The notes: generated by a model from the letters alone, not told the origin. DNA of 29,535 bases from CAYHHI01 sp964356335 (GCA_964356335.1 CAYHHI010000043.1:1-29535); one strand, 5' to 3'. Shown: positions 16,386 to 24,290, counted from the first letter of the stretch. A program made the numbers and translations.

Positions 16386-16925
16386 ACGGGGCTAGCGGAG
16401 ATTGTTGGGATAGCAATAGGGCTTGGCGTTGACTGCCTGGCTGTTTCTGCCGGCATCGGCTCGTCTGGGCCGCGCCGCACCATGATGGTCCTGACCTGCC
16501 TGATGTTTGGGCTCTTTCAGTTTGGAATGGCCTTCGCCGGTATGGTGGGTGGCCGACAGATTGAGGCCCTCCTGAGCTCGCCGGCGAGATTCCTCGCACC
16601 TCTTCTCCTCGCCATAATCGGTATCCTGATGATCACCAAAGGGCTGAAATGCGCAGAGCCATCCTTGAAACTGATCGGTATCATTGCGGTCGTTGGCGCA
16701 TCCGTGAGTGTGAGTCTGGATGCTCTTGGGGCCGGGGTCGCCCTCGGCATCGTGGACGTCGTATCCATCAGAGGCGCCGGGCTCATCGGCCTGGTCTCAG
16801 TATGCATGAGCGCAATAGGTTTTGCGGGGGGAAGGATGCTTGCAAGACATACGGGCCTTGCAGAGGACATCGGCGGCGGCTTTCTGATCGTCCTGGCTGT
16901 GATGATGTTCATTTCCATGAGGTGA
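16386..16925 (+). CDS. mntP: MntP-family manganese efflux pump, apparently starting at ACG
   Basis: This small inner-membrane protein exports Mn(II). It has about six hydrophobic helices in two related halves. The first half carries IAIGLGVDCLAVSAG and the second SVSLDALGAGVALG, matching the two Asp-containing repeats of MntP. Read from ACG 16386, the first conserved Asp is residue 16, the same number as in E. coli MntP as I recall its sequence, and the product is 179 residues, close to the usual 185-190. Starting at ATG 16482 would delete helix 1 and that Asp. ACG is a very rare start, so this could be real ACG initiation, a recent start-codon mutation or a base error. No yybP-ykoY-type manganese riboswitch was recognised upstream. 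A TATAAT at 16344-16349 may be the -10, but no good -35 is present. Confidence 0.85.
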   Translation, partial: TGLAEIVGIAIGLGVDCLAVSAGIGSSGPRRTMMVLTCLMFGLFQFGMAFAGMVGGRQIEALLSSPARFLAPLLLAIIGILMITKGLKCAEPSLKLIGIIAVVGASVSVSLDALGAGVALGIVDVVSIRGAGLIGLVSVCMSAIGFAGGRMLARHTGLAEDIGGGFLIVLAVMMFISMR

Positions 16926-16930
16926 CGCGC

Positions 16931-18421
16931 TCACGCCTGCTTACCTGCGCTCCGCGTCCTCAAGGTTGACAGGATCTCTTTGATAAGCGGACCGATGCTG
17001 CGGTGGAACCTGCTGCCGACATAGCGGATCATGCAAGCATAAATCAGGGCATACGCCGCTATGGCCAGGGTGAAGCCCGCAGGTGAGCCTGCCTTCAGGA
17101 AGTTCCAGTGCTTGAGAAGGAATACCGCGCCGGCTGCCACCGAAGTTGCCGCAACCGGCAACATCGTGATCTCCGCGATGCTCTTGGCGCCGCAGGCTGT
17201 CACCTGTGCTACCTTCCTCAGAGCCAGGAGATAAGGAACAATGGTAGCGAGCACCACTGCCAGCGATGTGCCGGTTATGCCCCAACGCCTGGTAAGCGGA
17301 TATATGATGACTGTGAGAATACACAGCTGCATGAATTGGTATTTGGTCACAGTTCGGGGCTTTCCAACGGCAATCAGAGCAGGTTCTGCCGTGGACTCGA
17401 TAGCGCCTAAACATCCCCATATCGCAAGCACTCGCATCGCGACTGCGGCAGGCAACCATTTCTCTCCGAAGAAGAGGCTTGTGATCTCGGGCGCCAGGAC
17501 GAATATGGCGCCCGCGACGGGGGCTGCTATGAGTGCTGTGACCTCAAGCACCATGAGATAGGCTTCTCTCAGTTTGGGGATGTTGTCCTGGATCTTTGAG
17601 TATGCGGGAAAAGTGACTGCCGAGATCACATGGGCGATCTCGGTTGCCGGCACGTTGGATATCCTTCGCGCCAGTTGATAGAAACCCAGCATTGTTGCGC
17701 CGACCACTCTTCCGATCAGGGCGAAGTCTCCCTGGGTCAGGAGAAAGATTACGATTCCCAGGCCCACGACCCACTTGCCGAATCCGAAGAGTTCCCTGAC
17801 CTTCGCACGATCGAGCTTGAGACGCGGGCGATAAGGGTGAAGCGCGTAGCTCGCGGCGAGCTTCATTGCATCACCTGCGGTGAATGCAAGAACAAGCGCC
17901 CATACGTTGCGGAGCGTGAAAGCAGCGACCACGGCTACGATGAAATCGGCGAGCCTTCCCGTGAACTGCCAGATGAACTGCTTGTTGAATTCGAGCTCTT
18001 TGCGGAAGTAAATCACACCCATGCTTGTGAAAGACCGGAAGAGAAGCGAAAGCCCGATCACGCGAATCAGGGCGGTCGCCTGAGGCGTGTTGAAAAAGGC
18101 CGCTGCGTTAGGTGCCGCGAAAATCAACAGGGCGAAGACAAGGCTTCCCCTTATGATGCCGACCGTCCATGCTGAATCCATATAGGCGCGCGTGTCTTCC
18201 TTCTTCTGGATCAGGGCCGAGTCAAATCCCGTCTGGGTGAAGGTGTCGATAGTGGCCAGGACTATTACCGCTATTCCTGCGAGCCCGAAGTCATTGGGTG
18301 AGAGGAGACGCGCGAGGATCACCAGTCGCACGACAGCAAGAATCTCCTGGGTGATGCTGAAGGCAAAGACCCAGACCCCGCCCTTTATTACGCGATGGAA
18401 AAGCCCCTTGCCTGTGTCCAC
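16931..18421 (-). CDS. Oligosaccharide flippase (MOP superfamily, polysaccharide transporter type)
   Basis: This 496-residue inner-membrane protein has about 12-14 hydrophobic helices and no soluble domain. The N-terminal block (VIKGGVWVFAF, then VRLVILARLLSPNDFGLAGIA) and the later LGFYQLARRISNVPA segment are typical of the Wzx/TuaB-like Polysacc_synt family, which flips undecaprenyl-linked sugar units across the membrane. No glycosyltransferases are in the window, so its substrate is unknown. The GTG start is preceded by GAAGGAAG. It converges on mntP with only 5 bp between the two stop codons and no terminator visible there. Confidence 0.87.
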   Translation of the reverse strand: MDTGKGLFHRVIKGGVWVFAFSITQEILAVVRLVILARLLSPNDFGLAGIAVIVLATIDTFTQTGFDSALIQKKEDTRAYMDSAWTVGIIRGSLVFALLIFAAPNAAAFFNTPQATALIRVIGLSLLFRSFTSMGVIYFRKELEFNKQFIWQFTGRLADFIVAVVAAFTLRNVWALVLAFTAGDAMKLAASYALHPYRPRLKLDRAKVRELFGFGKWVVGLGIVIFLLTQGDFALIGRVVGATMLGFYQLARRISNVPATEIAHVISAVTFPAYSKIQDNIPKLREAYLMVLEVTALIAAPVAGAIFVLAPEITSLFFGEKWLPAAVAMRVLAIWGCLGAIESTAEPALIAVGKPRTVTKYQFMQLCILTVIIYPLTRRWGITGTSLAVVLATIVPYLLALRKVAQVTACGAKSIAEITMLPVAATSVAAGAVFLLKHWNFLKAGSPAGFTLAIAAYALIYACMIRYVGSRFHRSIGPLIKEILSTLRTRSAGKQA

Positions 18422-18737
18422 AAATTCGCTTCCTTCAGTTTCCAGATTCCTGCTATCCGCGGTCCAGAGCTTGGAATCGGTCGATCAGGGTCAGGCTCTG
18501 GGCCCAGATGCCTGGAGTCGCCCACCTGGAATCAGGCATGCAATTAATCAGGTGCGCGATTGTGACCGCCGCACTTCTCGGACCTCATGGCAGCAAGGCC
18601 ACCAGCTGAGGCATGTTAACCTAAGATGGCTTCTTTCTCAATTCAAAATGCAAGGCCCTTTATGCGGGGCGATGAGGCACGGTGGCGCCGCCCGGCAGCT
18701 CAGTTCGGAAATCTGAGTCCATCACGTGACATTTCGC
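18422..18737. other. Non-coding stretch upstream of the flippase and the small secreted protein
   Basis: About 316 bp without a credible gene. It must hold the flippase promoter on the minus strand, but I find no convincing -35/-10 pair. Apart from the inverted repeat at 18492-18514, only short imperfect repeats are visible. No tRNA cloverleaf can be drawn from the tRNA-like string GGCAGCTCAGTTCGG near 18689. Confidence 0.4.
18492..18514. repeat. Strong inverted repeat in the flippase leader region
   Basis: CAGGC then the perfect palindrome TCTGGGCCCAGA, one T, then GCCTG: 11-base arms with one bulged base. No T-run follows on either strand, so it is not a simple terminator. It may be an operator or an RNA hairpin in the flippase leader. 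Confidence 0.45.
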
Positions 18738-18766
18738 TTGACAACGTATCAAGTGTGTGATTGAAT
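18738..18766 (+). promoter_or_regulatory. Promoter of the small secreted protein / TPR activator pair
   Basis: TTGACA (18738-18743), 17 nt, then TTGAAT (18761-18766). The -35 is perfect; the -10 matches at four of six positions. It sits directly before the hairpin leader. Confidence 0.6.
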
Positions 18767-18774
18767 TCTGTTTG

Positions 18775-18860
18775 CTCGCACCGAGAGTGCGAGGTAATAC
18801 GGCGCGGGAACCTGTCTCCGGCCTCTCTATGGAGGCCAGGGATGGGTTCCCGCTTTATAT
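18775..18860 (+). promoter_or_regulatory. Highly structured 5' leader, possible attenuator or riboregulator
   Basis: Two hairpins are visible. The first pairs CTCGCAC (18775-18781) with GTGCGAG (18787-18793), a perfect 7-bp stem with a 5-nt loop. The second has an outer 9-bp stem, GCGGGAACC (18804-18812) with GGTTCCCGC (18845-18853), an internal loop, and an inner 6-bp stem GGCCTC/GAGGCC (18820-18837). A T-rich TTTATATTT follows directly, so the second hairpin could act as a leaky terminator. It matches no riboswitch family I recognise. Confidence 0.6.
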
Positions 18861-18882
18861 TTGGCTGAAAGGGGGTGACGAA

Positions 18883-19194
18883 ATGAAGAAAATCGCGATC
18901 CTCATCCTGCTTGCAAGCCTTCTGGCCTGGAGCACTGGCGTACTTGGATTCACCCTGCCCATGACAAAGAGGTGCAACGGTGATCCCGACGAGTTCCAGG
19001 CATGTAAGGTGATCGGCGAGGGTGGTCTCGAGTTGGGCATGGCGCCGGCGGTTGGACCCAGCGGCCGGCAGATTCGAGAACCCGAGAATGCTCGAAGGCC
19101 TGTGTCGGGTCACAAGACCCAACCAACCGGGCGCAACGAACGTACACGGGTTTCGATAACTCTCTCTGGGAAAACTTTCTTCTTGGAAAAATAG
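18883..19194 (+). CDS. Small secreted protein of unknown function (possible pro-peptide)
   Basis: This 103-residue protein has a textbook signal peptide (MKKIAILILLASLLAWSTGVLG). The mature part begins FTLPM, has two Cys (31 and 41) ten residues apart, and a basic, low-complexity C-terminal half. The ATG is fixed by AAAGGGGGTGA just upstream. No known domain is seen. It lies behind its own promoter and a hairpin leader, and 29 nt before a TPR-containing sigma-54 activator, an arrangement recalling secreted pro-peptides encoded beside TPR receptors. That comparison is inference. The second half might be poorly conserved; DNA in that half also contains the short hairpin GGGTC-ACAA-GACCC. Confidence 0.6.
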   Translation: MKKIAILILLASLLAWSTGVLGFTLPMTKRCNGDPDEFQACKVIGEGGLELGMAPAVGPSGRQIREPENARRPVSGHKTQPTGRNERTRVSITLSGKTFFLEK

Positions 19195-19223
19195 GCAGCG
19201 AGTTCTGCGGGGGGTTGACTGAA

Positions 19224-22184
19224 ATGCATGATCCAAGGCAACCTAAGATGTGTTTCCAAGGAAGAGATCTTCCCAGGGAGGGGGACCAGGATAAGTCTAA
19301 ACCAAAAGAATTGAGACTGGCGGACCTGTGTCTTGCGGTTGGCAACCTGACGGATGCCCTTGCATATTATGAGGCGGCGTTCACCAGCATGTCTCAGGAG
19401 GACGCAGAGACAAGGCTCGAGATCGTTCTCAAGACTTCAGCTTGCATGAGGCGCCAGGGGAGATCTGAAGATGCCCTGGCCTTCCTCGAGGGCTTGCTCC
19501 CTTCCTTCGAAGGCCGCGAGAGGCGTGACCTGCTTGCCGAGAAAGCCACACTTCTTTGCCTTGTCGGAAAGTACGGCGAGGCGGCCAGCGTGTGCGAAGA
19601 GGTGCAGCGTGAGGAGTCTCTGGGTGAGAGGGGAAAGGATGCGGGAATCTACCTCGTCTTGGGACATGTCCTGTCGAGGCTCTGCAAGTGGAAGCAAGCG
19701 ATCGTATGTCTGGAGCAGGCGGCCACATTCGCCAGAATGTGCGGTGACCTCAATGCTCTTGGGAATGCCCTCAATAACTTGGGGATAGTGTACAAGAACC
19801 TTTGCAAGTTCGATGAGGCCGCAAGATTCCTCAAGCGAGCGGTGCGCGTAGCAAGGCAAATGCGCGACGACGCGAGTCTTGCAGTGCGGCTTCTGAATCT
19901 CGCAACCGTGCTCTTCAAGCAGGGCGACAACGAGGCTGCTGACAAGGCGGTCTCCGAGTGCATCAGAATCTCATCCTTGCTCGGTCTCAAACGAACTACG
20001 AACCTGGCGTCCGTATGCAGGGCCAGGCTCGAGATGGTAAGGGGCAATCTTGACGAAGCTGCGAGCCTCCTCAGGCAAGTGATCACCGAAGCCCAGGCTA
20101 TCGACGAGCCTCGAGTTGGGCTCCTGGCGAAGGAAACCTTGGGTGAGGTGTTATTGAGAAGGGGCGACGTCTCCGAAGCCAAAGAAGTGCTTGAGGAGTG
20201 TCTGGCGGGAGCGTCACCGGACGCAAAGGATATTGAGGCCGAGCTCAGATCAAGGCTTGGCGAGGTCTATCTTGCTCTTGGGGCGACGAGCCAGGCAAGG
20301 CAGCATGCCAGCGACGGTATGAAGGTCGCCGAAAGCATAGGTGACCTCTATGAGGCAGGACGATGTCTCAGAGTCCTTGGCTTGGCTTCCCCGGCGGGGG
20401 GTGATCGTCTCAAGCATCTGACAAGAGCCGAGCGCATATTCGCAACCATGGGTGCCAGGCTTGAGAGAGGTTCGACGCTTTGCGCCAAGGCGGAGTCGGG
20501 GGCAATCTCCGGTTCAAGCGCGGCGAAGGCCCTGGAGGAAGCGATCTCGATCTTCGAAGTCTCGGGCGCAGCCGATCTGCGGGTAAGAGCGTTATCTGCT
20601 CTCGCCCAAACCTGCCTTGAGATGGCTCAGTACGAGAAGGCGCTTGCCTGCCTCAAGGAGGCGGAGGGCTCTTCGGGAGCATGGCCCCATCTAAGCAGGA
20701 TCGTATCCCAGACACGCGCAAAGGCGGACGCGTGTCTTTCGGAGCATCTGACTTCGCCGTCTCGAGAAAACGTAGCCTCTTGTGAGGCTGCCTTCGCTCT
20801 TCTTCGCACACGCCTGAATGCGGCCGGCTTAGTCTTGGGGAGAGTCGATGAAAGAGGACGCCCTGAGGTCATAAGGTCGTGCGGCGTTAACCCCGATGCG
20901 GCTGCCCTACTGATCAGAGCCGTCGCATCGAATGGTGCAAGCCCGTTCATTTCCACCAATGTTCAGGAGATTCTTCCCGACTTGAGAGGTTCATCCAGGC
21001 TGAGATCGCTGCTTGGCGTGAGCGTGGGGAGTGACGAATCAAGGGGCTTGTGCCTCGTATGCTGGGAGACCGACGAGAAGACATACGGCGCCCATCGCTC
21101 CGAGCCCTCACAGATGCTCGAAGCGTATTACGAGATCTCAAGACTCGTGCCTGTCTTTGAGAAAGGCTTGTGGCACGATCGCGGCGGCATGAGGCCGGTC
21201 TGCTTCGGCGGTATGCTGACCGCAGACAGGCGCCTCAAGGAGATTCTCCTGTCTCTGCCCCGGATCGCGGCGACACGGGCAAATGTCCTGGTTGTCGGCG
21301 AGACCGGTACGGGCAAGGAGCTGGTTGCACGAGCTGTCCATGCTCTGAGCCCGAGGCGGGCGCACCCGTTTGTTGCGCAGAACTGTGCCGCAATTCCTGA
21401 GCAGCTTCTGGAGAGCGAACTGTTTGGCCACAGGGCGGGCGCCTTCACCGATGCGAGGGCCGACAAACGGGGCCTCTTCGAGACAGCCGGCAGCGGAACC
21501 TTCTTCCTTGATGAGATTGGGGATGTCTGTCCGTCGATACAGGCTAAGATGCTGAGAGCCATCGAGAACAGAGAGATCCGGCGGCTTGGAGACACCATGA
21601 CCCGGCCCATAGATGTGCGATTCATAAGCGCCAGCAACAAGGATCTTGAAGCGGAGGTGGAGAAAGGTAGGTTCAGACGCGACCTCTACTATAGGCTCAA
21701 TGTCGTCTCGCTCGCGCTTCCTCCCCTGAGGGAAAGGAAGGATGATATCGTGCTCCTGGCGAGGCTTTTCCTCTGGCGCTTCGCATCGAAAACCGCGGGG
21801 CGCACAATCGAGATCGAGGACGGCGCCGTGCGGGCTCTTGTGGGTTACTCCTGGCCCGGCAACGTGCGCCAGTTGGAGAACGAGATCGAACGGGCTGTGA
21901 CCATGCTGGGCAGCGGTGGTGTCGTGGCGGCAGATATGCTTACGCCATGTGTCACTGGTGGCGCGGTGGGGAATTACGCAGCAAGTCTCAAAGATGAGGT
22001 CAGAGCCGTTGAGCGATCGAGAATCCTTGCCGTCCTGGAGAAGTGCGGCTGGAACAAGAGCCATGCGGCACGAATGCTCGGGGACATAAGCCGTCCAGCC
22101 CTGATCGCCAAGATGAAGCGGCTCGGCATACCGCTCATGAACCCGCAGAGACGACTCACGAGTCTCTCGCCTCCGGGAGGATAG
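19224..22184 (+). CDS. TPR-repeat sigma-54-dependent transcriptional activator (AAA+ and Fis-type HTH)
   Basis: This 986-residue cytoplasmic regulator has about 480 N-terminal residues of helical repeats, several clearly TPR-like (ALNNLGIVYKNLCKFDEAARFLKRAV, near 176, is typical). A linker of about 140 residues that could be GAF-like follows. The sigma-54 AAA+ domain (about 660-890) has Walker A GETGTGKE near 691, the sigma-contact loop reading GAFTDA rather than GAFTGA, Walker B TFFLDEIG, and FRRDLYYRLNV before the sensor region. A Fis-type helix-turn-helix (GWNKSHAARMLGDISRPAL) lies near the C-terminus. There is no receiver domain, so the TPR block is the likely sensor, perhaps binding a peptide or protein. 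ATG 19224 is preceded by a G-rich ribosome site at 9 nt; TTG 19215 is an alternative. Confidence 0.9.
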   Translation: MHDPRQPKMCFQGRDLPREGDQDKSKPKELRLADLCLAVGNLTDALAYYEAAFTSMSQEDAETRLEIVLKTSACMRRQGRSEDALAFLEGLLPSFEGRERRDLLAEKATLLCLVGKYGEAASVCEEVQREESLGERGKDAGIYLVLGHVLSRLCKWKQAIVCLEQAATFARMCGDLNALGNALNNLGIVYKNLCKFDEAARFLKRAVRVARQMRDDASLAVRLLNLATVLFKQGDNEAADKAVSECIRISSLLGLKRTTNLASVCRARLEMVRGNLDEAASLLRQVITEAQAIDEPRVGLLAKETLGEVLLRRGDVSEAKEVLEECLAGASPDAKDIEAELRSRLGEVYLALGATSQARQHASDGMKVAESIGDLYEAGRCLRVLGLASPAGGDRLKHLTRAERIFATMGARLERGSTLCAKAESGAISGSSAAKALEEAISIFEVSGAADLRVRALSALAQTCLEMAQYEKALACLKEAEGSSGAWPHLSRIVSQTRAKADACLSEHLTSPSRENVASCEAAFALLRTRLNAAGLVLGRVDERGRPEVIRSCGVNPDAAALLIRAVASNGASPFISTNVQEILPDLRGSSRLRSLLGVSVGSDESRGLCLVCWETDEKTYGAHRSEPSQMLEAYYEISRLVPVFEKGLWHDRGGMRPVCFGGMLTADRRLKEILLSLPRIAATRANVLVVGETGTGKELVARAVHALSPRRAHPFVAQNCAAIPEQLLESELFGHRAGAFTDARADKRGLFETAGSGTFFLDEIGDVCPSIQAKMLRAIENREIRRLGDTMTRPIDVRFISASNKDLEAEVEKGRFRRDLYYRLNVVSLALPPLRERKDDIVLLARLFLWRFASKTAGRTIEIEDGAVRALVGYSWPGNVRQLENEIERAVTMLGSGGVVAADMLTPCVTGGAVGNYAASLKDEVRAVERSRILAVLEKCGWNKSHAARMLGDISRPALIAKMKRLGIPLMNPQRRLTSLSPPGG

Positions 22185-22260
22185 GAGTGAGCCGAGGGCA
22201 TGACCGGGAGGCAGAGCAAACATGTGGTGAGGCGCATCATTGGTCCGGGGGATGTTTCCC

Positions 22261-22289
22261 TTGACTTGACCCTGAGTCGCCCGTAGACT
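22261..22289 (+). promoter_or_regulatory. Possible promoter giving a leaderless larA-like transcript
   Basis: TTGACT (22261-22266), 17 nt, then TAGACT (22284-22289). The expected transcription start falls at about 22292-22296, on or just before the GTG at 22296. No ribosome site precedes that GTG. The -10 is weak (four of six). Confidence 0.45.
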
Positions 22290-22295
22290 CCAGCC

Positions 22296-23615
22296 GTGAG
22301 CTCAGTCGAAAGTGCGCCCGAGGACATGAGTTTCAGGCTCAAGTACGGCAAGGGAGAGATCACCTTCCGGCTTGGTCGCGAGCGCAGGGTCAAAGTGATA
22401 TCGCCCCCTGGGAGTGATCGCCCCGAGAGCGATCGCGAGGTCGGGGCACGAGACCTCCTCGCGGAGGCCCTCAAGCATCCCCTTGCTTCGGCGTCCCTCG
22501 CAGATCTTGCCAGCGGGGCACGCCGCGTCGTCATCTCGATACCCGACGGCACGAGGCCGCCAGTTGCGCGCCAAATCCTGTCAGATGTCTTGGACGAGAT
22601 TCTCCGAAGCGGTGTCGATCTTCATCATATCAGTATCTTCGTTGCTTCAGGAGCTCACTCGGGCGCAAGGGAAGAGGACCTGCGGCATCTCGTGGGTGAC
22701 GGCGTCTCGCCGGCGATCCCAATCCATCAAAACTATTCTCGCAGGGCATCGGACTTCAAGTTGGTGGGGATTACCGGAAGAGGCACCCCCATCATGCTCA
22801 ATAATCTCTTGCTTGAAGCCGACCTCAACGTGGTGATAGGCGCTGTGGCCTTCCATTATTTTGCGGGCATGGCCGGCGGAAGAAAGATGATTGTCCCCGG
22901 AGCTTGTCATGTCGAGACGGTGCGCGCCAATCACCGACTCACCCTCAATGATGATGGCATGCTCCACCCTATGTGCCGCAACGGCAGCCTCGAGGGCAAT
23001 CCTGTCCATGAGGACATGGTCGAAGGTATGAATTATCTCGGCAACATTTTCCTCATCAATGCTGTTCTCGATGGGTGGGGCAAGGTTCGAGAAATCACGT
23101 GTGGCAATGGCGTCGCGTCTCACCTGGAGGCAGTGAGGCGCGCAAAGCACCTGCTTGCGATTCCCATCGGTGAGAGATGCGACCTGGCGATTGCGAGCGC
23201 CGGGGGCTATCCCTTTGACATCAATGTCATACAAACACACAAGGCAATCGATCATGCGGCCGAGAGTGTCCGCGACGGGGGAGTGCTGGTTGTCGCCGCC
23301 GAGTGCTCGGGCGGCATAGGGTCGGACTCATTTCTCCCCTGGTTCGGGGTCGGAGACGCAAGAGCTGTATCAAGGAAACTCTTGACTCAGTATGAACTCA
23401 ACGGGCACACGGCATTGGCCTTGATGAAAAAGACTGAACGCATAAAGATAATACTGGTCTCATCGCTTGACCGGGCAGCGGTCGGGACCATGGGAATGAC
23501 TTCTGGGGAGAACCTTGACGAGGCTCTCGCCCAGGCGGAGGCATGCGTCGGCAAGGCCCCGCTCACCTATGTCTTCCCCACTGCGTGGGGCATCTTGCCT
23601 GTCCTTGAGGTATGA
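22296..23615 (+). CDS. LarA-family nickel-pincer-nucleotide enzyme (2-hydroxyacid racemase/epimerase type)
   Basis: This 439-residue protein belongs to the LarA family (DUF2088 superfamily), whose founding member racemises lactate with a covalently bound nickel-pincer nucleotide. The key residues as I recall them for LarA are all found at matching spacing: Asp84 and Arg87 in IPDGTRP, His121 in SGAHS, His187 in AFHYFAG, the cofactor-binding Lys197 in GGRKMIVPG, His213, and Lys316 in QTHKAIDHA. The enzyme therefore looks active, but its substrate cannot be read from the sequence and may not be lactate. No cofactor genes (larB, larC, larE) are in the window. GTG 22296 is the assumed start; ATG 22326 is an alternative with a ribosome site set too close. 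It overlaps the next gene by 4 nt. Confidence 0.87.
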   Translation: MSSVESAPEDMSFRLKYGKGEITFRLGRERRVKVISPPGSDRPESDREVGARDLLAEALKHPLASASLADLASGARRVVISIPDGTRPPVARQILSDVLDEILRSGVDLHHISIFVASGAHSGAREEDLRHLVGDGVSPAIPIHQNYSRRASDFKLVGITGRGTPIMLNNLLLEADLNVVIGAVAFHYFAGMAGGRKMIVPGACHVETVRANHRLTLNDDGMLHPMCRNGSLEGNPVHEDMVEGMNYLGNIFLINAVLDGWGKVREITCGNGVASHLEAVRRAKHLLAIPIGERCDLAIASAGGYPFDINVIQTHKAIDHAAESVRDGGVLVVAAECSGGIGSDSFLPWFGVGDARAVSRKLLTQYELNGHTALALMKKTERIKIILVSSLDRAAVGTMGMTSGENLDEALAQAEACVGKAPLTYVFPTAWGILPVLEV

Positions 23616-24169
23616 GGATCGGGAGTGTCATGAAGATGAACGGCGTCTCAAGAGTCAGGTTGGGCTACGATGCTGAATGGAGGATCATACGCCTGATTGC
23701 GATGGCTTCACTTGCTGCCGTGTCTGGCTGCGGTGGTATGAGGCCGGTGCCCCTCTTTACGACCCATCAGGCCCCGATCGAGAACGGCTTGCCCGTTGTC
23801 GCCAGGGATGATCTCCTCAACGAGATCAGCATGTACCACGGTGTGCCTTACAAGGAGGGCGGAGACTCAATGAAGGGGCTCGACTGCTCGGGACTTGTGC
23901 AGGTGGTGTTTGCGCCGCTGGGTGTCAAAGTCCCGAGGACTGTGGTTGAGCAGTTTGGCTCCGGTATTCCAGTGGGCAGGCACGATGTGAGAACGGGCGA
24001 TCTTGTGTTCTTCGGAGGAGGCCGCCTTCCTGATCATGTTGGAATCGCTGTGTCCGACGATGAGATGGTTCATGCTTCGGCTTCAAGGGGAGTCATACTC
24101 GATGGTATTGACAACTTTGCCGGGACGACCAGACTCCAGGGTGCAAGAAGGCTCGTGAGGCTCAGATAG
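23612..24169 (+). CDS. NlpC/P60-family cell-wall hydrolase, probable lipoprotein
   Basis: This 185-residue protein has a hydrophobic segment ending in a lipobox (AVSGC, Cys40), so it is probably lipid-anchored. The NlpC/P60 cysteine-peptidase fold is clear: Cys92 in GLDCSGL, His142 in DHVGIAV and a third polar residue, His154, in MVHAS. Such enzymes cleave peptidoglycan stem peptides (typically gamma-D-Glu to diamino acid). The ATG overlaps the LarA stop codon (ATGA). ATG 23630, with GGGAG 4 nt upstream, is an equally plausible start and gives a shorter leader; the region before the lipobox is unusually long either way. The link to LarA is by position only. Confidence 0.87.
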   Translation: MRIGSVMKMNGVSRVRLGYDAEWRIIRLIAMASLAAVSGCGGMRPVPLFTTHQAPIENGLPVVARDDLLNEISMYHGVPYKEGGDSMKGLDCSGLVQVVFAPLGVKVPRTVVEQFGSGIPVGRHDVRTGDLVFFGGGRLPDHVGIAVSDDEMVHASASRGVILDGIDNFAGTTRLQGARRLVRLR

Positions 24170-24194
24170 AGAACAGGAAGCGGTGGACTCCAAG

Positions 24195-24290
24195 ATGGCG
24201 GGCACGGGTAAGGAAGGGTGTGGGGTAATGACCTGGGCGGAGGAGGATGAGATGAAGCAGGACAAACCTGGAGAGGGTACGCGCCTATGA
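24195..24290 (+). CDS. Possible short peptide coupled to purD
   Basis: A 31-codon frame from ATG 24195 ends in TGA overlapping the purD ATG (ATGA). Inside it, ATG 24252 has AGGAGG 5 nt upstream and would make only 12 residues (MKQDKPGEGTRL). The strong ribosome site and exact overlap suggest a coupling peptide, but with no homology evidence it may be chance. Confidence 0.2.
   Translation: MAGTGKEGCGVMTWAEEDEMKQDKPGEGTRL

Noticed and set aside
16482..16925. Shorter MntP starting at ATG 16482
   Set aside because: It would drop the first membrane helix and conserved Asp and has no ribosome site; the ACG start fits family length better.
18680..18725. tRNA-like fragment (GGCAGCTCAGTTCGG)
   Set aside because: No acceptor stem, anticodon arm or T-arm can be drawn around it.
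18617..19250. Repeated AACCTAAGATG near 18618 and 19239
   Set aside because: Only 11 bp are shared with no wider similarity, so chance is likely.
21138..22223. A 361-codon open frame on the minus strand
   Set aside because: It lies wholly antisense to the AAA+ domain of the activator; its translation has no family features, and the plus-strand motifs are unmistakable.
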